The position numbers were made by a program, and so were the translations under genes. This document shows positions 23,180 to 34,435 of a stretch of 64,000 nucleotides of DNA, piece after piece. The notes beneath the pieces were generated by a model, which saw nothing but the letters and a program-made list of their open reading frames with translations, did no database searches and was not told the DNA's origin. The stretch lies in NCBI GenBank assembly GCA_949152475.1, contig OX424570.1, positions 15,434,694 to 15,498,693 on the forward strand. The letters are read 5' to 3'. The DNA is from Terebella lapidaria. Lineage: Eukaryota; Annelida; Polychaeta; Terebellida; Terebellidae. Every line of letters begins with the position of its first letter. Position 1 is the stretch's first letter.

Positions 23180-24760
23180 CTTCTTCTTCAGTGTGGTTGT
23201 CTTGATACTGTTAAACCTGGACTTTTATTATTTGTATGACGCTGCGGATTTTACCCATCACCGCGATGCAATTGGTGGAGTCCATATACAGGCAAAACGG
23301 CAGTCGCCTGCTTGTGGCTGAATAAATGAATAAATTATGTACATGTAGATAGGAGTCATGTTCAGTCTCCTGCTTGCGTAACTGTAGGCTTTGACTCTGG
23401 CGATGGGTGATGAGAGGCTGTAGGCAAAGACAGTTGGCCCAAGTATCATACACTGCGCCTTAATACTACTCGACCACTAAATGGATGCTACGAGTAACCC
23501 ATGAGAGAGTCTCTCTAATGGATTTCTGATGCTATTTAATCCGTCTGTCACCTTTTTAAATCTCATCTAATATGGGAAAAAGCTCAGGATATGACACTTC
23601 ATCAGCAAAGACCGTATTAAGAAGTGGTTGAAGCAAGTAAATTGTTTCATTGCAGAGACAGTAATAAGGATGTTCATGAGCATCACCAATAATGTATGTC
23701 ATAACCATAGGCATGGAGTGTCTTCTATGTCTATGGTCATAGAACTATTTCTGCCAATAATATGTTGATAATATTGTATCGAATTCAACAAAATGCATTT
23801 ATATTCATTTATATGTGTGTCAAGTTTGATGATTGAGTCGCTGATTTAGTAACACAAAGAAACATCGGTCACTAATATTAGATATTCCTCTGTCAAACAC
23901 AATCTTGTTGACTCCTTTTCTTGAATTTGCGTCCACTCACCCATCTAGTTCTCATCTATTCTCCATAATGTCTAATGTATATCGGAGGGAATCAGTAAAA
24001 ATCTGGCAAACAACCAATTGAAAACAAACCCTTGTGAAAGGCCTAAACAAAATAATTGTCTGTTTCTCGTCCTCCTATTTTTTTAAAAACTGGGTGGGAT
24101 GGACTTTTTTTATTTTTATTGTTTTCATTTTGCAAAAAATACCGTCCTCAGCTCCTGACAAAATTGGGTAAGGAGGCACTTTTTATTTTTTATTTTTAGA
24201 CGGACGATGGATGGTTAAACAGACGGACTACGGACGAAAACCATGACAATAGTTTGTTGACCCATATTGGTCAGTGAGTTTTAAAAAAACAGCAGAGATA
24301 ATTTCATGTAGAGTTTACTTTGAACTGCATGTCAATATTCATATTTATTTGCTAAACAAAAACACTGTGAGATAATTTCATGTTGACTTTACCATTGTTT
24401 ACTTTGAGCTGCATGTCAATATTCGTGTTCATTTGCTGAAAATTTAATACACAAACAAATATGCAAGCACTAGTGAAACATACTTGTCACATATCATGCA
24501 TATTTGGTGTTTTAAGGCTTATATTAGAGATCCTGATGACGCCCATACAATTTCTAAAACGTAGCTATAAGTATTGATGCGACATATCCTTATGGTAGCA
24601 GTTTAGAGACAGCTGCTGAGCAGCTGAGTACTTTGGTGAGTCCTCACATCTGCAAATAAGTTGTAAAACACATCAAGTGATGACCCCACAGGAATGCTAC
24701 CCTACTGCTTCTGGTCTGACTGGCAAACAAGTCTAGCGTCTGTGGGTTTTCTCACGTCTC
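23180..24760. other. Upstream region of the apple gene; duplicated flank and dispersed repeats
   Basis: 23180-23845 is homologous to 297-925, including a one-ended MITE at 23437. 24110-24290 holds a copy of the GGACGACGG repeat family ('gacggactacggacgaaa', 'acaatagtttgttgacc'). 24290-24430 has a short direct duplication ('gagctgcatgtcaatattc'). No other gene was seen. Confidence 0.5.
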
Positions 24761-24869
24761 TTATATGATCATATTAGAGAGCTTTGGATCCGTAGCCAGA
24801 TATATGGTAGCCACCATAGGTATAGAATTAATCGCACTTGACTACACTTATAAAATAATTTTTCGATGT

Positions 24870-26045
24870 AAGAAGTGGGAACCGTATAGGTTCTCTATTG
24901 CACCATCAAGATTCCATGAGGAACCAGTAGAACTTCTATATTGTACCTTTCAATGTTCCATGAAAAACCCAAAAGAGGTTCTATATTGAACCTTCTATGG
25001 TTTCATAAAGAACCACTAGAAGTTCTAGATTGTACACTCCAAGGTTCCATAAAGAACTAATGAAGGTTCCAACTATTTGGTCTGGCTTTGTTTCTATTAC
25101 AAAATGTTGTATTTTACGTTTGTCATTGGAATCCTCAAACTTTGGCTGTATTGGTTGTAATAATTTGATTCTTACATTCATACCACTGAGCCGGTATCAC
25201 TGCTGGTGGACGTTAAGTCTGTCCCCGAGGATACCATCCACTCAATAGCCTTTTAGCTTGTGATTAGGTACTTATGTACTTGTCATATATCTATTCCATG
25301 GGGATTGTATCGGATTTTTAAATTATTTTCATAGGTTGTTGGGCAGTTGTATGCTAATTCCATCAGATGTACAGTAGAAACAACTACATCTAACACACTG
25401 TCTGCCCCTGATGACAACAGTGTGTCGTTTGATAAACTATTTGGTCGGGCTTTGTTTCTATTGCAAAATGTTGTATTTTACGTTTGTTATTGGTATCATC
25501 AAAATTTGGCTGTATCGGTGGTAATAGATTGATACTTACTTCCATATTATACCTGTTTCTATTGCAAAATGTTGTATTTTACGTTTATCATTGATATCAT
25601 CAAAATTTGGCTGTATTGGTGGTAATAGATTGATACTTACTTCCATATTATACCTTTTAAGGTTCCACAAAGAACTAGTGAAAGTTTTATATTGTTCCTT
25701 TTAAAGTTCTATAGTGAACTGGAGAATGTTATATATGATGCCTTAATGGTTCCATATTTAAACCTCAGGTTGTTCCTTAAAGAATCAATAAACATTGGAT
25801 GAAGGTCTTGAACCTCTTATGGTTCCATATAAAACTTTTTATCAGTGAGTAAGAGGGGTTTCACATGGAAACTTTTCTCCTCCGGTAAGATGATTCTATA
25901 CAAATAACCTTCCATGTCTCCCAAAAAAAAGGGTTCCATATAAAGTACCCTCAAAAGGGTACATAGAACTGTCAGGGGTTCCGTATTTGAAGCGATGCCA
26001 TGAACTTCAAAAAAGCTCCTATATTGAATCGTTTTTTTTTTCTTA
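24870..26045. repeat. GGTTCCATAAAGAACC minisatellite with interleaved 100-bp repeats
   Basis: From 24870 to 25065 and 25655 to 26040 the phrase 'aaggttccataaagaacca' and variants recur every 40-60 bp. Between them a separate unit ('gcaaaatgttgtattttacg', 'aatttggctgtattgg') occurs at about 25095, 25455 and 25565. The units contain short inverted pairs (GGTTC/GAACC). Confidence 0.65.
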
Positions 26046-26049
26046 AGAG

Positions 26050-26990
26050 TGTACATAATGTATGGGGTGTTGCAAATGACCATGGATAACATCATGGCAT
26101 CAACTTCCTCTCTTCCCAAAAGAATGTCTAAACATTGCATGGTAGCCATGATAAACGTCATTACGTACAATTTGCAAGAACTTAAGCCGTGTGTCCTTCA
26201 GGTCCAAACATTTAATTCTCTCTATTGTCACATGTCTTATGTTCTTGGGCCTATTTGATTAAAATGATAAAATAAACAAGAAGTAATCTCCGAAATGAAT
26301 TCCTTTCAGAATTCATTTTTTCTGAAAGTATTGTAAAATGAAAATACATCCTGTCGTGTAAGAAAATTTAAAAAGAAAATAGCGTGTCCAAAATTTAGCT
26401 GGTTATTTTTATTATGCATTCAACGTTCATTCAAATGTATTGTGATTTATGTATATGTAATTTTGACTATTTGTGTGTATGGCTACTCGTTATTTTGTGA
26501 AAAATATCATGTCAGTTATTCAGCACACAATATTGTATTTGAAATAAAATACAATTAAAAGTTCAATTCAATTTCTTCCATCGTGATTTGGCAATGTTAA
26601 GATATTAGTAGATAAGAACAACGCACATGATATTTGTAAGATATTGAAATGGCATCATCTCGTTACAACATGACACTATTTATCTAATTATTAATGTGTA
26701 TCTAATGATTAATGTCGTGATCAATGTGCAGACACTGCAATCACGAATTGATTTATTTACATCAGTACAGAATGCATCCCACATATGGCTAAATGGTATC
26801 ATAACACTTTTATCTGATATAGTCATTTTATTGAAGATAAATCCGAGGTGAATATTACGATAGTTATCAGAAAATAAATATATATTCGCATATATATCGA
26901 GATATAGATTGAGTGATAATGGTATGATATATAATATCAAAATAACACAGTATACACGATACACTGATCAGAATAAACAAATACAATATG
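26050..26990. other. AT-rich stretch, nothing recognised
   Basis: No module-like exon, repeat array or palindrome of note. Confidence 0.4.
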
Positions 26991-26993
26991 ACC

Positions 26994-27187
26994 AGCCAAT
27001 ATCACAATATGCTTTCAGAACCTGGCGAGAAACAGTCATCAATTACCATGCTAACTTTTGGATGGGATATTAACGTGAATATCTGCTACAGGCCAATATT
27101 ACAATATGCTTTCAGAACCTGGCGAGAAACAGTCATCAATTATCATGCCAACTTTTGAATGGGATATTAACATGAATATCTGCTACA
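26994..27187. repeat. Two direct ~96-bp copies
   Basis: 'caatatgctttcagaacctg' through 'gggatattaacgtgaatatc' is present twice in tandem with few differences, just downstream of the apple-kringle stop codon. Confidence 0.85.
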
Positions 27188-27198
27188 CCATATCAAGT

Positions 27199-29317
27199 TT
27201 ATATTCCACAATGCGGAATGCCACAGAATTCAAAGCGAACGTGCGGATCAGTTGTGTAACACCAGATATCAGGTTCACCATCCGGGTTACGACAATAATT
27301 CTCCTTATTGTTGACAGCATCTGGGAATCTAGTGACGTCATTTGCCCTGTGACTATGTGGTGTTTGGGAATCCCATCTCTGACAGATTCTCCCGGAGACA
27401 GTGGTTGACTTCAGACCTCGGTACTCCTTGCCTCCCTCGGTGTGTTTGCACTCTACGAAACGGAAGATATTCAGATATATAATACGTAAGACTATATAAC
27501 TATCGACATTTTTTAGGTTATTAAATGTCAATCAGATACATAGCAACATGGCATAATGACTCCATAATGTATTTCACATTTGGATATTTCATTATGTTAA
27601 CGATAGGGGGAGAGGGTATGGCATTTGGGTCTGTCTGTCTGTTTTGTTTGTGACAGTTTGTCTGTGCTTCCGCTCGCATAACTCGAAAACATATGGGTCC
27701 GATCGACTTTAAATTTACAGACAACAAGCGGTATGACAGTGGCTTAAGTTTTGTCAACATCGAATATAAATGGTTGCCATTGCAACTGAAAAAGTGAAAA
27801 TCACATAATTGGCTATAATTCCGGTTCTACCCAATATTAATTTTTTCAAATATTTTTGTATTTTCTTGGGCCAATTCCCGATCTTTTGATGTACGACCGA
27901 TGATCAACAGACCAAACCTCCCTATCATCGCCCGAGGTTGAAAGTTTGGGAGGTCACGATTTCACGACTTCTGGGTGTTCTGAGATTCAAGACCATGTTG
28001 TGAAGCCACCTTTCGATCCTTTTAAACAGTTTTCGTTCAGGAGACGTGTCTTGATAATAGAAACAATATTGTGAAATTTTATGGCTCAAAATTGAAAGAC
28101 AAGGCCAAGGCCACAGAAAAGGTCAAAATCGAAAAGTCACAATAACTCGATCTGCTTATATTTATTATTATTTTCCCCTATTATTTTTGTATTTTTCTAT
28201 GACCAATTCCCCGTCATTTACTGAATGACCGATGCCCGATGGTCGTACAATTAAAATTCCCCATTACCGCCCGAGGTCGATGAGGTAAGGGTCATGAGCT
28301 GAAATCACTGATTCGTAATATTTCAAGCAGTAGTGATTCCGAAACCACTGACCATATTCAATGTAATAATAAAAACATAATGTATGCAGTACAAATCTAA
28401 GAGAGCTTGCGAAGTTAGGAGGTCAGTATCACAAAATGGGGTCGTGGTCGAGAATAATAATATCGAAACTGAAATATCACAAGAATCATTACTTTTATTA
28501 ATGATTCTCTCATGATTTTTGTATTTTCCTATTGCTAATTCCAACCATTTGATGTACGACTAATGTATGACAAAATCTCCGATTATCGCCCAGGTTAAAA
28601 ATGTAAGGGTTATCAGCTCTAATTTCAGTAACTAAATCTGAAGGGGTGAGGGTATGCAATCTCTGATTGTCTCGTTTTGAGTTATATATTGTTTATGTTA
28701 AATGCGTTACCGGGGACAGAGATTGTGTAAACTAATTTGAATCTACACCAGAGGAAATTCGTACACAACTGCCCAAGAACTTTTCAAATACAACGGAAAA
28801 AAAAACAACCATGTGAAATAAAATGTATGACGAGTAGCCCACACAAACCAAAAGACTACTGAGATGATGGGGACATACTTCACCTCCACCGGCAGTGACA
28901 CTGACTCAGTGGTAGAAATATATTATCAACCTATATCACCGCTACAGTATGAAAACTCAACCATTCAATTTAATGTACTACTAATAATAATTATTAAACC
29001 TTTGCTTAGATCCACTTACCTTTGATGATATGGACACTCTTGTTGTTTGTAGGGGATGAGGTTATTTCTTGCATGGTTGGTGTCTCATCCCACATTTCAC
29101 ACACATTTGGCAGAACAAAGTTCGCTGCAGCGCACAAATCACTCTTGTGAAGGCACATCTTTTTGCACATTGCTAAACTGCTCAAATAATGTGTTTCAGT
29201 ATTCTGACGTTTGTTAATAACCAAACGTTTGTTGTAGTAAGAATTGAATGAACTGCAAGATCTACAACCGATTATTCCAGTGGCAAAGTATATTTTCATC
29301 AGTAGTGAATACGTCAT
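27199..29317 (-). CDS. Secreted apple-kringle protein, two exons, 183 aa
   Basis: Exon 1 (29317-29020, 298 nt) starts MTYSLLMKIYFATGIIGC, a signal-like sequence, then a diverged apple/PAN module ('MCKKMCLHKSDLCAAANFV', 'CEMWDE'), ending ATCAAAG at donor GTAAGT in phase 1. Exon 2 (27452-27199, 254 nt) begins after acceptor 'tttcgtag' and completes a kringle: 'VECKHTEGGKEYRG', 'GRICQRWDSQTPHSH', 'NYCRNPDGEPDIWCYTTDP', 'FEFCGIPHCGI', then TAA. All six kringle cysteines are present. The two exons sum to 552 nt, an exact reading frame. Kringles are disulfide-bonded protein/ligand-binding modules of secreted proteins. No protease or other catalytic domain follows. The exon pairing is inferred from phase and order; each exon is strong on its own, and the kringle is surer than the apple. 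Confidence 0.72.
27600..28690. repeat. Repeat element, inverted partner of 34436-36495
   Basis: Reads as the complement of segments of 34400-36490: 'gggtctgtctgtctgttttg' at one end, 'gatgtacgaccgatg', 'atcgcccgaggttgaaa' inside, and 'ctgaaggggtgagggt' at the other end. About 1.1 kb against 2.1 kb for the partner, because it holds fewer internal units. Confidence 0.65.
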
Positions 29318-29851
29318 GTTCGTGGGTTACACCAGACCTTCCTAGCACAGAATTAAGAAAATTCAACACTTCCTTTTCTCCCCTGCTATATGTGCGTCGG
29401 TATACTTGTGAACTCATACAATCACAAATATAAAGCAGTTCATCTGTGTCCGAAAATAGCACCAATAAACGCCTAATCGTGAAGCTCAGACCTTAAACCA
29501 TATCATGCATATTGAACCAGAACGAGATACGGTAATTGCCTCTAACGACTGACATTCCCCACAAAACATCACCAATAATTAACACCCTTCTTGCCGGTTT
29601 CCAACCTCTAGCTAAAAAATCCATTATTCCTCATGCACGCTCCACCTCAGCGCGTACCCCTTGCGTGTTCTAGGAAGTACTATAAAAGAAACAACGCGTG
29701 TATTGTAGTGTGACCATAGTTTATCGAGCAAAAGCTAGTGATTTCCAATAAAAGAGTACCATTTTCCAATCTTTGTTTTTCATGAAACTAAAGCAACTGG
29801 GGAGTCTAACACCAGGTTACAAAGACATTGACCTTGTAAAGAACATTTATG

Positions 29852-29957
29852 AAATAGAGAAACCCCGAGGAACAGGGGGTTATTCAACATATGGTCGAGG
29901 GCGGCAGCCCGAGACTATGTTGAATAACTCCCTGTTACTCGAGGGGTTTCTCTATTT
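29852..29957. repeat. 106-bp near-perfect palindrome
   Basis: The left arm 'aaatagagaaaccccgagg' is mirrored by 'ctcgaggggtttctctattt'. Inner parts 'gggttattcaacat' and 'atgttgaataactcc' also pair, leaving a loop around 'agggcggcagcc'. It could form a long hairpin; it is probably a small foldback element. Confidence 0.8.
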
Positions 29958-29959
29958 TA

Positions 29960-31290
29960 AACCATACAGAAAACTACTCAGCTGTGACCGGCAGGTGTTT
30001 AACCAACATACAGCATTGATTAAAGTAGTACGCGCCACAAGAAAGCGGCACCTATCGAGTATTGATTGATTTCGTTAGCACGGCTGGTCTTTACAGCGTG
30101 CTTATAGGAGCGGTCCTCGTGTGTTTTACCAATCAACGCCCCAGGTGCCAATCGATATGCCCAAATATGGCACGACGCCACAATTGGGTTTTCCATAAGC
30201 GATCACTTTAGCCGTGTTTCATTTTTGATGCATGGATTCTATATGAAATGCGCGCATACTGAGAAAGTGCGCATATGAGTCGAATAAAGCCGAGTGCCGT
30301 ATCAAAAGCGGATGCCTGTTTTTTTCTTGCAGAATAATCATGTGGGCCTACGTTTTGTGCAACATGTTATCTACAGTCATAATTCGCCATAATTCCACAA
30401 TGACATTATCCATGCAGTTCACTGCCCTTCACAATAAGAACGCGCACTAATTACGCACTAATTACATCAATCAATAGCGAATATAGAAATTTTATTCTAC
30501 ATACACCAACAACAAAATCAAAGGAACATACATTGGACACCAGAGGAGACCATGGTGACCATGAAAGATACATATAATTACAGAACATAGATACCATTAC
30601 AAACGATAAACCCAAATAAATGAAAACATGCAAAACGAGAAAAACTAGCGGCAGTTTAAACATGCGATTTACATATTATTAAATTTGGTAGTCTAGGGAT
30701 AGATATAGGTGGATCTAAAATAGTTTTAGATAAAATATAAATATGAGGGATTCGTCTGTAAGATAATGTTCTGGAAAAAAATTGCTGAACAAATTATTTC
30801 AATCGTCCATGGGTTTTGATACGATTTTGATCTGATATATATTCGACCGGTATGTACCCACTTTCGCGATATGCGCGGGTGCATACGCGCAAGTAACACT
30901 GCATGTATGGTGGAAATACATCAATGAGCCCTTACTAGCATGTATCAGTGTCATGGACCGATCCTGAGCATAACACGATGTCCACACGGACCACCCCCGT
31001 CCACACAGGACATGAGTTATTGAGTGCCTCAGACACAACATGGACATTCCCATACCACCCATAAATGTAAAATAGCACTGTGCCATCCCAGATGACCCCG
31101 GCAAATGTCATTCCAAAACCTTTGTACGTGACTGTGTACTGAACCTTAACCAGTCCATTCAGGAACATCATTTACAACCACGTATCATCAAATCACCTCG
31201 GAACAATCGCGAACCTATATCAGTTACATCGAGTCATCAGTTACATTCCTGGACTGTCATGCCGGAAAAGTATCGGACAGAACCCCCTTA
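29960..31290. other. Stretch without a recognised gene
   Basis: A minus-strand open frame at 31171-30935 (containing 'GMTFAGVIWDGTVLFYIYGW') has protein-like composition, but I cannot assign it to a family and no splice partners were found. Confidence 0.3.
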
Positions 31291-31292
31291 TA

Positions 31293-32089
31293 CCCCCGTC
31301 ACACTGAGCTTGGGTTCTTACTGCGTTCTGACGGCGATCAAGGACCCGATAGGGACGCCATAGGCGGCGTGAGGTCGTAGTGAGAATGCATAAAGTCGCC
31401 ATGGGGACCCATAGAATGCTGAAGGTCGCAGAGCAGAACGCAGAGCTAGCGATTGCCACAACTTTGAGCATTTTTCAAATGAGTTTTCCGTCAAACCGGA
31501 CTGGCGTTCTTACTGCGTTCCTACGGCGACCCATGACGCGATCAGGGCACCATAGACACCCGGAAGTCGTGCTGAGAATTTAGGAAGTCGCCGTGGGGAC
31601 GCACAGGATAACTAAGGTCGCAGAGAGATGGCGACTACTTTAAACATGTTAAAAGTAAATGCCAAGGCTCGGCGTCCTGGACCTCATTTTCAGGACGTAG
31701 TGAGGTCGTCATGGGTAGCTGTGTTTGCAATAGAAACGTGGTAGGAGCTCGCAGTACGCCCTATTGTCGTCGTAGAGTCGCCATGAACATGGTAAGAACG
31801 TGAACTCATGATTGCACTCACATAATTCCGGGTTCACCGGAAATCGTCATGTGGACGTCATGCTGACTCAGTAGACAGGTCAGAGACGCAGTAAGGTCGT
31901 GGTGCTATGGGGATGCCGTGGAGACGCCATGGGGACATTTGACGTCATCTAAACGAAAATGTCGCAGACCACAGGACCCTGATATGACGGGTAACTGAAA
32001 AACTATTTGGGTTTTCGCGGCGACCCTCGGCGTCCTTCAAATTTTGACAGTTTAGGACACTGTAAAGACACAAGCTAGGTGTGACGGGG
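31293..32089. mobile_element. 797-bp TIR element, CCCCGTCACAC ends, TA target duplication
   Basis: The left end CCCCCGTCACACTGAGCTTG and the right end, read on the other strand, CCCCGTCACACCTAGCTTG match closely. TA is found immediately outside both ends (31291-31292 and 32090-32091). The interior is more G+C-rich than its surroundings and made of loose reiterations of 'gtcgccatggggacgc' and 'gaaggtcgcag'. No coding frame, so non-autonomous. Confidence 0.7.
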
Positions 32090-32208
32090 TAGACATATTT
32101 TACGTCATGGCGTCAATTCCTTTCCCCAAATCTGGACGAAACTTGGAATGATAATGGCAGCATCTACCATCGTACCACATTTCAGAATGATTGATTCTAT
32201 ACTAAGTA

Positions 32209-33240
32209 TTTGAGGGTGGTTTTTTCCCTTCAAAATGATGTATTACTGACGCCGATAAAATTAATGACTGTTGGGTAATACTGTACAGAAGTGCGATATC
32301 GTTTTCACCCCAAATCGTAGATTCCAGCCAGTAAGAATGGCAATTAGCGCAACAATTCGGACTGTGACCCCATATTTCTTTGGTTTTATTTGTAAGGGTA
32401 GTTTTTCCCCTTAAAATGGTGTATTACTCACCCCGACAAAATTGATGATTGTTGGGTAATACTGTACAGAAATGCGATATATATACTCGTTTTTCCCCTG
32501 AATCGTAGGTCCCGGTAAATAAAAATGCCAATTAGCGCAACAATTCAGACCGTGAACCCATATTTTCTTGGTGTTATATGTAAGGGTAATTTTTCTCTTC
32601 AAAATGATGTATCACTCATCCTTATAAAACTGGTCGTTGTTGGGTGATACTGTACAGAAGTGCGATATATACTTGTACTTCCCCTAAATCATAGATTCCG
32701 ACAATTAAAATGGCAATTAGCGCAATAATTCGGGCGGTGACCCCATATTTTTTTGGTTTTATATGTAAGGGTGGTTTTTTCCCTTCCAAATGATGTATTA
32801 CTCACGCCGATAAAATTGATAACTGTCGGTAATACTGTACAGAAGTGCGATATATTCTCGTTTTTCCCCTAAATCGTAGATTTCGGCAAGTGAAAATGGC
32901 AATTAGCGCAACAATTCGGACGGTTACCCAATATTTTTTTGGTTTTATATGTAAGGGTAGTTTTCTACCTTCAAAATGATGTATTACTCATGGCGATAAA
33001 ATTGATAACTGTTCGGTTATTCTGTACAGAAGTGCGATATATTTTTGCTTTTCCCGTAAATCGTAGATTTCTGCAAGTAAAAATGGCAATTAGCGCAACA
33101 ATTCGGACGGTGACCCAAAATTTTTTTGGTTTTATATGTAAGGGTAGTTTTCTACCTTCAAAATGATGTATTACTCATGTCGATAAAATTGACGATTGTC
33201 CGGTAATACTGTATATAAGTGCGATGTACTTGTATTTTCC
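32209..33240. repeat. Tandem satellite, ~185-bp unit, about 6 copies
   Basis: 'ttttatatgtaagggtagtt' recurs at about 32385, 32573, 32758, 32943 and 33130 with 'aaaatgatgtattactca', 'aatactgtacagaagtgcga', 'aaatggcaattagcgcaaca' in fixed order. Direct orientation, about 80-90% similar. Confidence 0.85.
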
Positions 33241-33469
33241 CTATACTCTCCATTATAAAACGGTACTCAAGGTTCGCAGCCTAAATTGTTCCATAACGGA
33301 AAAAAACGCACGGTGACCTATACTTTTCTCGGCAGTTTTGTGCTCAAATATACCAAATGTTGACATTTGATTAATTGTTTTGAGCAAATAAACCCTTTTG
33401 CCCTTTGGAGCGAGCCACCTTAAACATCCGAGAGAACAATGCAAGTATGGTGTCTGTCGTGATCGTGAT

Positions 33470-34231
33470 ACTGTCGTGATACTGGATGCACTAACGATCG
33501 TTAGTGCATCCCGCAATGGCCGACAGTAAACACGATCAGTTTGGTTTTTAACCGTATTCTATCAAATGACAGGTCCATTTGTGATAAATGGACACTCTGA
33601 AGGTAGCTTAGTGTTTTGGTCAAAGACATGCGTAGTTATTTCAAGCAGATCACGCTTCTTTGTTTAGATATGTTGAGGAAAAGAATTATCGACAAGATTC
33701 ACCAACGACAAAAGTGAGATTCCCTAACGATATAGGCCTATTACGTGTATATTGTAATACGTCAATATCATGCACCATTGTGAATTCGTTGATTTATGCG
33801 ACATAAATTAGCGAATGTCACATCAAAAATAGGAAATCTGTATTAGAACATCATCTATACACATCAATACATATCAATTGGTACTTTAATTCACGTTTAA
33901 CATTTAAATAACGTAGATTTTAATTAATAAAGAAAAGATCGTTAGGGAATCTTCACATGTTCGTTAGGGAATCTTCGATTTTACAAAAACAATCGTTGGG
34001 GAATCTCTCGGCTTTTTTTTCATACGAGTTTTTCATGCTCAAACCAACATAAATCGCCATGTATTTGCAACGAACGGTTGTTCGTGCGCATAAGAATCAA
34101 CAGAAGCATGTGTGTATCGATCACAATCGTAATTATCGGGAAAATGAAGAAAATTCAAACGAACCGCGAGTGGGTTCGCCATTGCGGGATGCACTAACGC
34201 TCGTTAGGGCATCCAGTCTCACCACAGTGAT
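33470..34231. mobile_element. ~760-bp TIR element, copy 1
   Basis: Bounded by 'gtgatactggatgcactaac' on the left and 'ccagtctcaccacagtgat' on the right. Each end holds a palindrome (GGATGCACTAACG / CGTTAGTGCATCC) and the interior repeats 'tcgttagggaatctt'. An inverted copy lies at 39093-39859. No protein-coding frame of note, so non-autonomous. Confidence 0.72.
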
Positions 34232-34435
34232 TTATGGCTAGTGCGTGTTTGACAGTTTCAGAGATATAACGTTGATGGAATTAGTAATTTATTGCTGGGA
34301 GTTATGAAACATTGATCACAAGTCAGACCGAAGATGTAACACACAAACAATAATAACACATATTGAATTACAGGCTATGGACCGCCACCCCATGGGGCGT
34401 GCCGCAATACAAACGAGACAATCAGAGATTGCAGA

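Noticed and set aside
30799-31171. Minus-strand frames with GMTFAGVIWDGTVLFYIYGW
   Set aside because: Protein-like in places, but without a recognisable family, start or splice neighbours; listed only as a note.
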